In this document: positions 7,205 to 16,145 of the stretch, piece by piece | How the letters are laid out: the number at the start of each line of letters is the position of its first letter | Position numbering within the stretch: the first letter of the stretch is position 1 | Assembly: GCA_028284075.1 (NCBI GenBank) | Contig: JANQSL010000162.1 | Span: forward strand, 1-47,922 | Reading direction: 5' to 3' | DNA length: 47,922 nt | From: Candidatus Sumerlaeia bacterium | Lineage (GTDB): Bacteria > Sumerlaeota > Sumerlaeia > SLMS01 > JAHLLQ01 | The notes under the pieces: model-generated | What the model was told of the DNA's origin: nothing | The model's database searches: none | What the model saw: the letters and a program-made list of their open reading frames with translations, nothing else | Made by a program: the position numbers and the translations under genes

Positions 7205-10060
7205 TCAAAGTTCGGGATCCGGGGAAACGGTGCTTTCCCGGACGGGCGAGTCCGCCGCGCCCAGCGCGCTTGTCAGCGCATCATGTCGATCCTGAAGCCC
7301 GGCAAGCTCCGGATCGATGGCAATCGCCTTCTCGTAGTACTGCCGCGCCAGCGCGAGATCGTTCGTTTCCCGGTAGAAGTCACCAAGATTACGGTAAATT
7401 TCAGCGTCACCCAGACTGAGTTTTTCAGCTTCTTTGAGATGTTTTTCCGCCTCCGGATAGTTCTGGAGCTTGAAAGCCACCCATCCCACCGTGTCGTGAA
7501 TGTAATCCGCGTCGGGCCGCAGCTCCAGTGCCTTCCGAGCATACTCTTCCGCACGCTTCAGCTCTATTTCACGGTTCGCCCAATAGTAGGCCAGGTTGTT
7601 GTATGCATTGACCACAATCCAGTCCGCATTCAGCCGTTCCGAGGCGAGATACTCGTCGATCAGCCCCTCGTAATACCGAGCCGTCTCACCGTCATTTTCC
7701 AATTCCCCGTAGGTCAGTGCCAGATCGAAACGAACCTGTCGATTGTCTTCGGCTTCATCCAGCAACGGCAGTAAAATTTTGACCGCACGCGCGGGATCTC
7801 CGAGTCCCCTGTAGGTACTTGCTCTTAACGAGCGGACGTCGACGGGCCGATCCACCATGAAGTCTCGAACGACATCGTTCAAGGCCTCATCGATTTCTTT
7901 TTCGGACAGCTTCGCATCCACCATCAAACCAATCATCATTGCTCGAAGACCGAAGTCTTCCGGGTCGTTACCGCTGAGTTTGCGTGCAACCTCCAGCGCC
8001 TCCTCAATACGGCGCGTGTTGCGGTAGTGATCGATGCGGGCAAGATTGTAGGCGATCTGCGCCTTCTCGTCATTCTCTTCGATATGGTCCTGCACTTTTT
8101 CGATCGTCTGATCCGCAAGATCCGATTCTCCGAGGTGCAGGTACACCTCCGCAAGACTTGCTCTGTGGCCCATACTGCGGGGGAGAAGATCCACCGCGTG
8201 CTCCAGTGCTCTGCGGGCGCGCTCCCACGCCGCGTATCGCATTGCCAGCACGCCGTAGTCCGAATAAAATCCGAAGAGATCGTTAATGCTGCGCGGCGCC
8301 GCCTTCTCGAGACGGTCCAGAGCCGGATCGTCAGCCTGCTCAAAGTACAGGTATGCCAGAAAAAGCTGCGCCTCAATGTCGCCCGGATCGACGGCGAGGA
8401 CCTGCTCATAAAGCTGCGAGGCTTCCAGCAGGCGTTCGCCACGCCGGTAGAAATCGCCCAGCATTCTCAGTAGAAACTCATCGCCCGGCGCGGCATCGAT
8501 GGCTCGTTTCAGAAGGTCTTCGGTTGCTCCCGTATCACCTTTTTTTTCGGCAATGGTGGCAAGTGCGAGAAGAGTCTGTGCATCGTCGGGAGCGAGAATC
8601 GCGGCCTCTCGGAGCAATTCCTCCGCGCGTTCGACCTTTCCCTGGTCGAGATAAATCAGAGCCACGTCGCGCCAGACCGCGGGATCCTCCGGTCCTGCTG
8701 CCAGCGCTTTTTCAAAATACTCGTTCGCAGCTTCCGTATCCTCCATAGAGAGCTCGATTCGCGCCAGCGACAGTAAACTCGGAATATGACGTGGATCGAC
8801 TTGCAGCATCTTTTTCCGCTGCTCCACGAGTGCGTCCAAATCCTCCGCCCGCAGCAGATAGTTTGCGTACAACTCTTGAATCTTTAAATCCAGAGGGTTC
8901 TCTTCACACAACTTCCTGTAAGCCTTGCGAACCGCATTCGCTCCTTCCTGCATCTCCAGAAGGTTCTCCCAGCTCGCCCTTGTTGAGGCATATTCCGGGT
9001 TCATGATCAACCCGCGGCGATACAGTTCCAGAGCGTCTTCATACCTTTCCTGACGCTCCAGACGCCGTCCCATATCAACCAGTTGATCCATCAGCCGGGG
9101 ACGATACCGCACCAGTTGCTCGTACAAGTCCGCGGCGTGGCGAATATCTCCGGTCAGAGCGCTCGCCTCCGCATGCCAGAGAATTGCGTTCATGTTGCGG
9201 CTCGTGATCTGCATAATCCGGCCGCAGTATTCCTTCGTTTTCTCCATGTCGCGATCATTGTAGAACGCAATACGGGCCAGGTTTTCCAGCGCGTCGATGT
9301 GCCGTGGTTTCACCTCAAGAATTTTGAAATACCAGTCCTGTGCGTCGGAAACGCGATCCCTGTAGACCGAGGCTGTGGCCAGTATCTCCATCGCGTGATA
9401 GTTGTCCGGGTCGGCCTCCAGCACCTCTTCAGCGTATTGAATGGCTCGCGGAATGTCATTCTGTGAGAGGGCGGCACGAGCCGCGCGGTTCTTCAGCCAG
9501 ATGTTGTCAGGATCGCGCTCCACCGCCGTTCGATAGTGCTGCATTGCCTGAGTCGTATATCCCGTCTGGTCCAGCAGAGCGGCACGGATGTATTCCTCCT
9601 TCGCACGCTCACCAACGGCATCGAAGACCGGTTCAACACCTGTCATGTCGGCTTCAGGTTCCATGATCGTATCGGGGGCGATCCCTTCCGCCAGTTCGTC
9701 GTTGAAAAGGAAGCTTTCCCGAATTTCCGGATTAACGATCATTTTCACGTCAGAATCGGTTGTGACGGCGTCATCCGGTTTCGTGTGCCGGGAGATCAGG
9801 AACTGACCGAGCGGAGTCTCCCACATCTCGTCGATGTCACCGGCCAAAGCCGGACTCCGGGGCGTCGGCTTCCTGTTGCCGGTTTTGCGTGACGTTTTCT
9901 CGGTCGATACTCTCGCTGTTTTTGTGGGTGTGGGGGTTTCTTCCACGGATTCCTTGTGTGACTCGGTCGTTTTGTCCGAACCGGGTGTTGTGGCACAGGC
10001 GGTCAGGCCTGCGAAGGCCACCGTGGAGAAAACTGAGAGAGAGATCCTGCGAAGAGTCAC
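7205..10060 (-). CDS. TPR-repeat lipoprotein, 951 residues
   Basis: Large predicted lipoprotein. The N-terminal signal ends in lipobox LTAC with Cys at residue 22, followed by a Thr/Lys/Pro-rich linker to about residue 75. From about residue 150 to 935 the protein is almost entirely tetratricopeptide repeats; the units keep the typical spacing of W/L, G/A and P (for example AMQHYRTAVERDPDNIWLKN, then AIQYAEEVLEADPDN). This is a protein-interaction scaffold facing the periplasm, perhaps for envelope assembly. The start is GTG 10060 with no strong ribosome binding site. The VWA gene follows after 7 bases, so the pair may act together. The family cannot be named more closely. Confidence 0.82.
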   Translation of the reverse strand: MTLRRISLSVFSTVAFAGLTACATTPGSDKTTESHKESVEETPTPTKTARVSTEKTSRKTGNRKPTPRSPALAGDIDEMWETPLGQFLISRHTKPDDAVTTDSDVKMIVNPEIRESFLFNDELAEGIAPDTIMEPEADMTGVEPVFDAVGERAKEEYIRAALLDQTGYTTQAMQHYRTAVERDPDNIWLKNRAARAALSQNDIPRAIQYAEEVLEADPDNYHAMEILATASVYRDRVSDAQDWYFKILEVKPRHIDALENLARIAFYNDRDMEKTKEYCGRIMQITSRNMNAILWHAEASALTGDIRHAADLYEQLVRYRPRLMDQLVDMGRRLERQERYEDALELYRRGLIMNPEYASTRASWENLLEMQEGANAVRKAYRKLCEENPLDLKIQELYANYLLRAEDLDALVEQRKKMLQVDPRHIPSLLSLARIELSMEDTEAANEYFEKALAAGPEDPAVWRDVALIYLDQGKVERAEELLREAAILAPDDAQTLLALATIAEKKGDTGATEDLLKRAIDAAPGDEFLLRMLGDFYRRGERLLEASQLYEQVLAVDPGDIEAQLFLAYLYFEQADDPALDRLEKAAPRSINDLFGFYSDYGVLAMRYAAWERARRALEHAVDLLPRSMGHRASLAEVYLHLGESDLADQTIEKVQDHIEENDEKAQIAYNLARIDHYRNTRRIEEALEVARKLSGNDPEDFGLRAMMIGLMVDAKLSEKEIDEALNDVVRDFMVDRPVDVRSLRASTYRGLGDPARAVKILLPLLDEAEDNRQVRFDLALTYGELENDGETARYYEGLIDEYLASERLNADWIVVNAYNNLAYYWANREIELKRAEEYARKALELRPDADYIHDTVGWVAFKLQNYPEAEKHLKEAEKLSLGDAEIYRNLGDFYRETNDLALARQYYEKAIAIDPELAGLQDRHDALTSALGAADSPVRESTVSPDPEL

Positions 10061-10141
10061 GTGTATACGCTTTCGTTAAGGGTTGTCGTGGCGGGGCGCA
10101 CGAGCCGACTTGCTCGCCATATCCTGCCATCGATGGAAAAG

Positions 10142-10921
10142 TTACGCGAAAATCGCGTCAAGGGCGATCCGGGTTTCCTCGGTGCCCTCTTCTGATGAGA
10201 GGTGCACAAAGTATTCCTGGTTACCGTTCGCTCCTCTGATTCGAGCCGGAGAAACGCCACGGGTAGCCAGCCCGTTGGATCGAGCGGTTTCCATGACCAA
10301 TTCCACGGCTCTTCTCCGGTCTTCCGGCCTGGTGACGACCCCACCGGGTGGCACAAGAGCCGGAGGCAGTTCAAACTGAGGCTTAACGAGTAACAGAGCG
10401 TCGCCTTCGGGAGCCATGATTTCGGAGATCATCGGTACAGCCTGACGCAGCGAGACGAAGGACAGATCGGCCACAACGACATCCGGCCGCCGGGGAAAAT
10501 CCACGGGTGCCAGGTCACGGAACCGAGTCTTTTCGCGGCAGGTAACCCGGTCATCTTCCCGAAGCAGGAGCGCCAGCTGGTTCGTTCCCGAATCGACGGC
10601 GACCACATGGGTCGCTCCCTGCTCCAGAAGACAGTGAGTAAACCCTCCGGTGGAGGCTCCCAGATCAAGACAGCGTTTTCCGGAGGGATCGATTCCAAAG
10701 TCTTCCAGCGCTCCCTCCAGTTTTTCGCCTCCGCGGCTCACATACTTTCGCTGATCCGGCTTCAGAGAGAGCGTGGTGCCCGGTCTTATCAGCTCTCCCG
10801 GTTTCTCGTAACGCCTGTTCTCTCCGTGAACCCGCCCCGCCAGAATCAGGCGCCGCGCTTCATCCACCGAAGCGGCGTTTCCCTGTTCCACCAGAAGTTG
10901 ATCGACGCGTTTTCGAGCCAT
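10142..10921 (-). CDS. tlyA: TlyA-family rRNA 2'-O-methyltransferase
   Basis: Two-domain RNA methyltransferase, 259 residues. Residues 1-60 form an S4 RNA-binding domain (start MARKRVDQLLVEQG). Residues about 75-250 are an FtsJ/RrmJ-type methyltransferase with SAM motif CLDLGASTGGF near residue 86. TlyA proteins methylate ribose at cytidines of 16S and 23S rRNA; some were once called hemolysins. I placed the start at ATG 10921 because it gives the canonical N-terminus and a GAAGGG sequence lies just upstream; an ATG 24 bases earlier is possible. It is divergent from the response regulator, with 83 bases between. Confidence 0.93.
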   Translation of the reverse strand: MARKRVDQLLVEQGNAASVDEARRLILAGRVHGENRRYEKPGELIRPGTTLSLKPDQRKYVSRGGEKLEGALEDFGIDPSGKRCLDLGASTGGFTHCLLEQGATHVVAVDSGTNQLALLLREDDRVTCREKTRFRDLAPVDFPRRPDVVVADLSFVSLRQAVPMISEIMAPEGDALLLVKPQFELPPALVPPGGVVTRPEDRRRAVELVMETARSNGLATRGVSPARIRGANGNQEYFVHLSSEEGTEETRIALDAIFA

Positions 10922-10990
10922 TTGCCCTTCACCCGGCACGACCATCGCGCAACAGTCCCCCGACGGCGACAGAAATTGCCGATATCCTCC

Positions 10991-10996
10991 AGGAGA
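10991..10996 (+). promoter_or_regulatory. Ribosome binding site for a TTG start
   Basis: AGGAGA at 10991-10996 lies about 9 bases before TTG 11005. It decides the start of the response regulator, which has no ATG before the conserved receiver strand. Confidence 0.65.
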
Positions 10997-11004
10997 GCCC
11001 TTTC

Positions 11005-12489
11005 TTGGCCAGACTGCTCATTGCGGAAGATGAGGAACGCATGAGGCGATTGCTGGGCATGTTGCTCAGTAATGCCGATCACGAACTGCATCTTGCTGCT
11101 GATGGAAAAGAAGCCCTCTCCATGTATGAGGAGCACTCACCAGACCTTCTGATCACCGATCTGCGAATGCCTCAAATGAGCGGCATGGATCTGATCGGGG
11201 CAATTCGCGAGCAGGATGCGGAAATGCCCATTATCGTTATCACGGCCTTCGGCAGCATCGAAGCCGCTGTCGATGCAATGCGGGCCGGCGCGACGGATTT
11301 CGTGACGAAGCCCTTCGAGGAAGCGCGCATTCGCGTTGCCATTGATCATGCGCTTCAGTCCCGTGAGTTGATTCGGGAGAATACACACCTGCGGCGTGAA
11401 CTGCGAACCCGTTACGCCTTCGACAGTATTGTCGTCGAAGACAACAAGATGGACCGGGTTCTTGAGCTGGCTCGACAGGTGGCAAAAACATCCTCCACCG
11501 TTATTCTCTATGGCGAGTCCGGAACCGGCAAGGAACTGGTCTCACGTGCCGTTCACGAAGCCTCGCCTCGCGCCCGGGGCCCTTTTGTCGCGCTCAACTG
11601 CGCCGCCATTCCGGAGAACCTGCTGGAGAGCGAACTGTTCGGCCATGAGCGCGGTTCCTTCACCGGTGCCACCGATGCCCGCCGGGGGCGCTTTGAGATG
11701 GCCGATGGTGGCACGCTCTTTCTCGATGAAATCGGCGAAATGGCGCCGGAGCTTCAGGCAAAAGTCCTTCGCGCACTTGAGTCACGCGAGTTCGAGCGTG
11801 TCGGCGGAACCCGGACGATTCGAACGGATATTCGAATTATTGCCGCGACGAACAAAAACCTTCGCCAGCTTGTTGCAAAAGGCCGGTTTCGTGAGGATCT
11901 CTTCTACCGGTTGAATGTTTTCCCTCTCGTGCTCCCTCCTCTCAGGGAGCGAACACACGACATCCTGCCTCTCACTGAACACTTTCTTGACCGATTCGCG
12001 AAGGAAATGGGCCACAAGGTTCCGCGCATCAGCCCGGAGGCGGAGGAGGCCCTTCTCGGTCATCGTTGGATGGGCAACGTACGGGAGTTGCAGAACGTCA
12101 TCGAGCGGGCCATGATTCTGATCGACGGGGACACGCTGACGGCGGAGCTGTTACAAATCGAGGCGCTGGAAAGCCTGGAAAGCATGTCCCAAGCTGTCGA
12201 GGAGTACGAAAAGTCCGGTCCATCTCTTGGAATTACATTGAATTCCAAAAAGGAGTCGGACGCCGGCGACGAAGCGGAGCCGGGCTCGTCGCGATGGCAT
12301 CCGTTCCGAATTCCGGAAGTGGGTTTCAACCTTGAAGAGCATGAGCGCGCACTCATTGAGCAGGCAATTGAACGTACCGGCAGCAACAAGACTGCAGCTG
12401 CCAGAATGCTCGGACTGACACGCGCGACGATGCGCTACAGGCTCGAAAAACACAACATCACCATCGACGAGAAAAAAAAGAAGCCATGA
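11005..12489 (+). CDS. NtrC-family sigma-54 response regulator
   Basis: 494-residue enhancer-binding protein. Residues 1-120 are a receiver with phosphoacceptor D52 (LLITDLRMP) and the conserved Lys in TKPF. An AAA+ sigma-54 interaction domain follows with Walker A GESGTGKE, Walker B LFLDEIGE and loop GSFTGA (the common variant of GAFTGA). The C-terminus is a Fis-type helix-turn-helix ([19 protein letters not shown]). A polar, low-complexity linker of about 50 residues separates the AAA+ and DNA-binding parts. No histidine kinase is adjacent, so it is an orphan regulator here. The start is TTG, supported by AGGAG upstream. The stop overlaps the GNAT start (ATGA). Confidence 0.94.
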   Translation: MARLLIAEDEERMRRLLGMLLSNADHELHLAADGKEALSMYEEHSPDLLITDLRMPQMSGMDLIGAIREQDAEMPIIVITAFGSIEAAVDAMRAGATDFVTKPFEEARIRVAIDHALQSRELIRENTHLRRELRTRYAFDSIVVEDNKMDRVLELARQVAKTSSTVILYGESGTGKELVSRAVHEASPRARGPFVALNCAAIPENLLESELFGHERGSFTGATDARRGRFEMADGGTLFLDEIGEMAPELQAKVLRALESREFERVGGTRTIRTDIRIIAATNKNLRQLVAKGRFREDLFYRLNVFPLVLPPLRERTHDILPLTEHFLDRFAKEMGHKVPRISPEAEEALLGHRWMGNVRELQNVIERAMILIDGDTLTAELLQIEALESLESMSQAVEEYEKSGPSLGITLNSKKESDAGDEAEPGSSRWHPFRIPEVGFNLEEHERALIEQAIERTGSNKTAAARMLGLTRATMRYRLEKHNITIDEKKKKP

Positions 12490-12947
12490 GCACTGAATTC
12501 GAGATGGTCCGGTTTCGGTGGAACCATCCGCTCGCCGAAGAGGCGAAACGGATTCGATTCAGGGTTTTCGTTGATGAGCAGCGGGTTTCTCCCTCCATCG
12601 AAATTGATGAAATCGATACCTTTGCCAATCACGTCATCGTTTTGAATTCAGCAGGGGAGGGGCTTGGGACGGGTCGCGCCTTCGAACAGCCCGGAAAACC
12701 GGAACTTTGGTGCATTGGTCGAATGGCGGTTGTCGGGGAGGCAAGGAGACTGGGTGTTGGGAGGTTGATTATGAAGGAGTTACTGTCTGTTGTGGAGAAT
12801 CAGGAAAAGGCTCGCCGGATAAAACTCTTTGCTCAGACTCATGCCATTCCCTTTTATGAGAAATTCGGCTTTGAGGTGGAGGGACCGGAGCTGTTTGAGG
12901 AGGGAATTCCCCATCGCAATATGTTCCGTACCTTACGGGAACCCTGA
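12486..12947 (+). CDS. GNAT-family N-acetyltransferase
   Basis: 153-residue acetyltransferase of the YjcF/ElaA-like branch, recognised by RVFVDEQRV near residue 26, the acetyl-CoA loop region (IGRMAVVGEARRLGVGR, about 78-94), and the C-terminal PFYEKFGFEVEG block. The substrate is unknown. It starts inside the stop of the response regulator (ATGA), so the two are translationally coupled; a regulatory link is inference only. No anomaly. Confidence 0.88.
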   Translation: MSTEFEMVRFRWNHPLAEEAKRIRFRVFVDEQRVSPSIEIDEIDTFANHVIVLNSAGEGLGTGRAFEQPGKPELWCIGRMAVVGEARRLGVGRLIMKELLSVVENQEKARRIKLFAQTHAIPFYEKFGFEVEGPELFEEGIPHRNMFRTLREP

Positions 12948-12970
12948 GGCAAGCCAGGTTGTCTGTTGAA

Positions 12971-12994
12971 CCGGAACCGGTTATCTCGTTCCGG
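12971..12994 (+). other. Inverted repeat between GNAT and the Tyr-rich protein gene
   Basis: A 7-bp perfect inverted repeat (CCGGAAC at 12971-12977, GTTCCGG at 12988-12994, 10-nt loop) lies 17 bases before the AGGAGG of the next gene. No T-tract follows. It could be an operator or a weak processing hairpin. Confidence 0.3.
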
Positions 12995-13023
12995 AAATGG
13001 ACAATCTCTCAGGAGGTCCCGAC

Positions 13024-14586
13024 ATGTCGTTCCGCCATTTGATTGCAGCCACAGGATTGGTTTTCGCCGCTTCCACAGCATCTGCTGGTTCTTCATTTTC
13101 CTTCGAGTTTGGAACCGGAGGAACCTATGTCGATCTTGCCTGGTGGAATCCCGACTGGTATCTTGTTGCCGACTACGAAACGCCGACAACCGTGGTGGTC
13201 GAGAAGCCGGTCTACTACAAGCCGGTGTTTTGTGATCCCATCTGGGTTGATTACGATGACTACTACTGCGAGCCCGCTGTCGTTGTTCGACGCGCTCGCA
13301 TTCCCTACTACTATTGTGACCCGTGGAACTACAGCTACAGTTCCTCTTACACAAGCTACGGCTCCTCGTGGTTTTTCAGCTACAGCCGTTCATACTACAG
13401 CACTTTCACCTGTGCTCCGGCGTTCAAGCCTTATGCATGGGATTACTGTCCGACACCGGTCTATTACCGTTATCCCACACGGTACCACGCGGGAATTTAC
13501 TACGATCACTACAACGACCACCACTATGATTACCACGACGACTTCCATCATGACAAAAAGAAGTACGGCCCTTATTCGCGGTCAAAGTACGAGAATCGGC
13601 GTGAGGTAAACCGGATCGCTCCATCCCGCCAGGCCCGGCCCCATCGTCCTGATTCGAACGCGGCGGGAGCGGGCGTTCTTGCATCGACTCGTCCCTCTGT
13701 CTCCGATCCTCGCGGCGAACCCATACGCCGTGCATTGCCGGCGGGAACCAATCGTCCCGTCGAACCGATTGGAACGACGAACACGCGCAGACCCACTCGC
13801 GGTGAGGATTCCGTGCCGGGCGTCGCCACTGTTCTGCCGGGGGGGCGTGACGATTCGCCTCGCAGACCCATTCGTGCCACCGATCCGCGAACGCGGGGAG
13901 TGGATGAGGGCCGCAAGCCCGTCATTCGGACGCCTGAGAAGCCATCGGGTTCCGGTTCGGCTGCGACGAGAGGTCGAACAGCTCGGAGACCGCTTGAAGC
14001 AACGACACGGAAGCCGACTGTTACCAGAAACCCTCTGGGAAGCGTTCGGAAGCCGACAGCACGTCAACCTTTCAAAGGTGAAACGGTGGCTCGCGGGGGA
14101 GCGTTGCCCAGGACGAAGCCAACGACGCCTCGAACCGTCAAGCCGGAGACAGGCGGTTCAGCAAGGTCGCCGGTGCTTCGAACACCGCGTACACGATCCT
14201 TGCCGTCTATCGGTGGCCGCGGTTCGACCGGCGCAAGACCTCGCTCCTTCGATCCCATTCAACCTCGGTCTTTCCCGACCGTGACTCCTTCGGATTCCGG
14301 GAGCCGAAAGCCCTCCACACGTTCGAGAACATCCGGCTCGAAACGGCCGACTTTTCAATCTCCTCGCGCGGAACCCCGGACATCCGTCAAAAAACCGACT
14401 GTAAGAGATTATAGAACTCTTCAGAAGTCAGACAAGAAAAGCCGTAACCAGGCAAAGTCTTCGCGGTCCCGATCAAACTCAATTCGGAAGCCATCCAGCG
14501 GCCGTCAAAGTCGAAGCATCAGTTCATCGAAAATTGGCCGGTCCTCTTCATCCAAAAAACAGACACCCTCACGGAGGCGTGATTGA
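13024..14586 (+). CDS. Secreted Tyr-rich / Arg-Pro-Ser-rich protein
   Basis: 520-residue exported protein that I do not recognise. After a signal peptide (cleavage near ASTASA, residue 20) comes a tyrosine-rich region (about residues 30-190) with runs such as PYYYCDPWNYSYSSSY and DHYNDHHYDYHDD, plus a few Cys. From about 190 to the end it is strongly basic and low complexity, rich in Arg, Pro, Thr, Ser and Lys, with many TR/RP/KPT repeats. This two-part charge layout suggests a surface, matrix or polyanion-binding protein, but that is inference. The start is firm: AGGAGG at 13011-13016, 7 bases before ATG 13024. It is the last gene before a promoter-like site that overlaps its stop codon. Confidence 0.78.
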   Translation: MSFRHLIAATGLVFAASTASAGSSFSFEFGTGGTYVDLAWWNPDWYLVADYETPTTVVVEKPVYYKPVFCDPIWVDYDDYYCEPAVVVRRARIPYYYCDPWNYSYSSSYTSYGSSWFFSYSRSYYSTFTCAPAFKPYAWDYCPTPVYYRYPTRYHAGIYYDHYNDHHYDYHDDFHHDKKKYGPYSRSKYENRREVNRIAPSRQARPHRPDSNAAGAGVLASTRPSVSDPRGEPIRRALPAGTNRPVEPIGTTNTRRPTRGEDSVPGVATVLPGGRDDSPRRPIRATDPRTRGVDEGRKPVIRTPEKPSGSGSAATRGRTARRPLEATTRKPTVTRNPLGSVRKPTARQPFKGETVARGGALPRTKPTTPRTVKPETGGSARSPVLRTPRTRSLPSIGGRGSTGARPRSFDPIQPRSFPTVTPSDSGSRKPSTRSRTSGSKRPTFQSPRAEPRTSVKKPTVRDYRTLQKSDKKSRNQAKSSRSRSNSIRKPSSGRQSRSISSSKIGRSSSSKKQTPSRRRD

Positions 14587-14611
14587 CAACCCTCACGGCG
14601 GCGACTAACGT
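14583..14611 (+). promoter_or_regulatory. Sigma-70-type promoter before the gdh leader
   Basis: A perfect -35 box TTGACA (14583-14588) overlaps the stop codon of the preceding gene. After a 17-base spacer comes TAACGT (14606-14611) as -10; TAAAAT at 14611-14616 is a better box but at 22 bases. Transcription would begin near 14617, just before the structured RNA. Confidence 0.5.
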
Positions 14612-14616
14612 AAAAT

Positions 14617-14717
14617 TAAGCAAGTGCGCCGGTAGTTGGTCCGGCCGATCAACCTAAGCGTCTATTCAGGCGCCCCGCCGCACAGTCAAGGGCCCGCTTC
14701 GGCGGGCCCTTTCCTTG
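14617..14717 (+). ncRNA. Putative structured leader or small RNA upstream of gdh
   Basis: About 100 nt between a promoter-like site and an intrinsic terminator. The sequence can fold as a three-way junction. P1 pairs GTGCG (14624-14628) with CGCAC (14679-14683). P2 pairs GTTGGTC (14635-14641) with GATCAAC (14647-14653) around loop CGGCC. P3 pairs GCGTC (14658-14662) with GGCGC (14669-14673) around loop TATTCA. GCGCC at 14626-14630 could instead pair with GGCGC of P3, so two folds compete. It does not match a riboswitch class that I can recall. It could be a terminating leader of glutamate dehydrogenase (start 14819) or a free small RNA. Confidence 0.45.
14689..14717 (+). terminator. Intrinsic terminator upstream of gdh
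   Basis: A 9-bp perfect stem (AGGGCCCGC at 14689-14697, GCGGGCCCT at 14702-14710) with a TTCG tetraloop and a TTCCTT tail. It lies about 100 bases before the glutamate dehydrogenase start, so it ends either the upstream gene or the leader RNA. Confidence 0.85.
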
Positions 14718-14818
14718 TGGATCGTCCTTGCACCGGGAGGGCTTTGCGAGCTCTTGGACCGGTCTGTCGACCGCAGGACAAGACCCCCTCGAAGACTCTT
14801 CGCGCCGAGGTGAAAACC

Positions 14819-16072
14819 GTGTTTGAAACATCCCAGTTCTATCAGCAGGCACTCGCCCAACTCGACTCCGTGGCGGAACATGTCGACCTCGACATCAACA
14901 TTATCGAGCGGCTTCGTTATCCCAAGCGGAGCGTTATTGTCAGCATTCCCGTTCGAATGGATAGCGGAGAAACGAAGGTTTTTACCGGTTATCGCGTTCA
15001 GCACTCACTGACCGCCGGCCCGGGCAAGGGTGGGCTTCGTTTCAGTCCCCACGTGGATTTCGGAGAGGTGGCGGCACTGGCGATGCTGATGACATGGAAA
15101 TGCTCTCTCGTCAGCCTGCCCTTTGGCGGCGCAAAAGGCGGCATGAACTGCGATCCGACGAAGCTCAGTCCAAGGGAAAAAGAGCGGGCCACCCGCCGAT
15201 TTACCCAGGAAATACTCCCTTTTATCGGTCCGCAGATCGATGTCATGGCACCGGACATGGGAACCGGCGAGCAGGAGATGGCATGGATTTACGATACCTA
15301 TTCAATGCACAAGGGCCATAGTTGCCCTCAAATTGTGACCGGAAAGAGTGCGGCGCTCTACGGAACGCTCGGCCGCCGGGAAGCAACCGGGCGAGGGGTT
15401 GTTTATTGCATTGAGGAGGCGGCCCGCATCAAGGAAATCAATCTTCGTGAATCGCGAGTGATTGTTCAGGGGTTTGGCAACGTCGGCTCGGTGGCCGCGC
15501 AGGAGTTGCATGCGCGAGGGTGCAGGATTGTGGGCGTGGCCGATGCCAGTGGGCACTTTCTCTGTCCACAGGGGATCGATCCGCGCAAGCTCTGCGAATA
15601 TGCCGAAAACAACAACCGCCGCATCGAAGGCTGCGCGGGTCTGGAGAGTGTGACAAAAGAGGAGTTCTTTGCAGCAGACTGCGAAATCGCGGTGCCTGCC
15701 GCACTGGAACGGCAAATAGATGAGAAAATCGCGAACAATCTGAAATGCAGGATTCTCGCGGAGGGAGCAAATGGACCCGTGACAATTGAGGCCGATAAAG
15801 TCATCAATGACAAGGGCATCATGGTCATTCCGGATATCGTCTGCAACGCCGGCGGTGTTATTGTGTCGTACTTTGAGTGGGTCCAGGACATTCAGATGTT
15901 CTTCTGGACCATGGAGGAGGTTGACAGCAGACTCCAGCAGTTGATTCGTCGCGCGTTTGTTGGAATTCACCATTTCGCCGAACGGAACAACTACTCGATG
16001 CGTCACTCCGCCCTGGTACTGGGAGTTCGTGAGACCGCCCGTGAGAAAGCGACACGCGGGTTGTATCCATAA
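14819..16072 (+). CDS. gdhA: Glutamate dehydrogenase
   Basis: Converts glutamate to 2-oxoglutarate and ammonium, or the reverse, with NAD(P). 417 residues, matching the hexameric ~415-residue bacterial type. The substrate region reads GPGKGGLRFSP (residues 68-78) and the catalytic lysine lies in PFGGAKGG (Lys 106). The dinucleotide-binding motif is GFGNVG near residue 218. I chose GTG 14819 because the N-terminus FETSQFYQQA fits the family and GAGG lies about 8 bases upstream; the frame is open further up, but that part is the leader RNA and terminator. It could recycle glutamate made by the two transaminases 5-12 kb downstream (inference). Confidence 0.93.
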   Translation: MFETSQFYQQALAQLDSVAEHVDLDINIIERLRYPKRSVIVSIPVRMDSGETKVFTGYRVQHSLTAGPGKGGLRFSPHVDFGEVAALAMLMTWKCSLVSLPFGGAKGGMNCDPTKLSPREKERATRRFTQEILPFIGPQIDVMAPDMGTGEQEMAWIYDTYSMHKGHSCPQIVTGKSAALYGTLGRREATGRGVVYCIEEAARIKEINLRESRVIVQGFGNVGSVAAQELHARGCRIVGVADASGHFLCPQGIDPRKLCEYAENNNRRIEGCAGLESVTKEEFFAADCEIAVPAALERQIDEKIANNLKCRILAEGANGPVTIEADKVINDKGIMVIPDIVCNAGGVIVSYFEWVQDIQMFFWTMEEVDSRLQQLIRRAFVGIHHFAERNNYSMRHSALVLGVRETAREKATRGLYP

Positions 16073-16113
16073 GAAAAAACCGGTGCGTCACACAGGTAAT
16101 CGACGCACCGGTT
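16071..16113 (-). terminator. Intrinsic terminator of the fasciclin gene
   Basis: A 12-bp perfect stem (AACCGGTGCGTC at 16078-16089, GACGCACCGGTT at 16102-16113) with a 12-nt loop. On the minus strand it is followed by TTTTTTCTT, so it ends the fasciclin gene. It also lies right after the gdh stop and may block read-through both ways. Confidence 0.85.
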
Positions 16114-16145
16114 ACTCGTCTGTCTCCGCACTGTCCGCTTGAACT

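Noticed and set aside
12486-12947. Idea that the GNAT gene is the missing beta-lysine acetyltransferase of the catabolic cluster
   Set aside because: It is coupled to a response regulator 8 kb away and looks like a YjcF/ElaA-type GNAT. No evidence ties it to lysine.
14617-14717. Assignment of the gdh leader to a known riboswitch class such as glutamine, TPP or SAM
   Set aside because: None of the conserved core sequences that I remember for those classes is present. It is left as unclassified.
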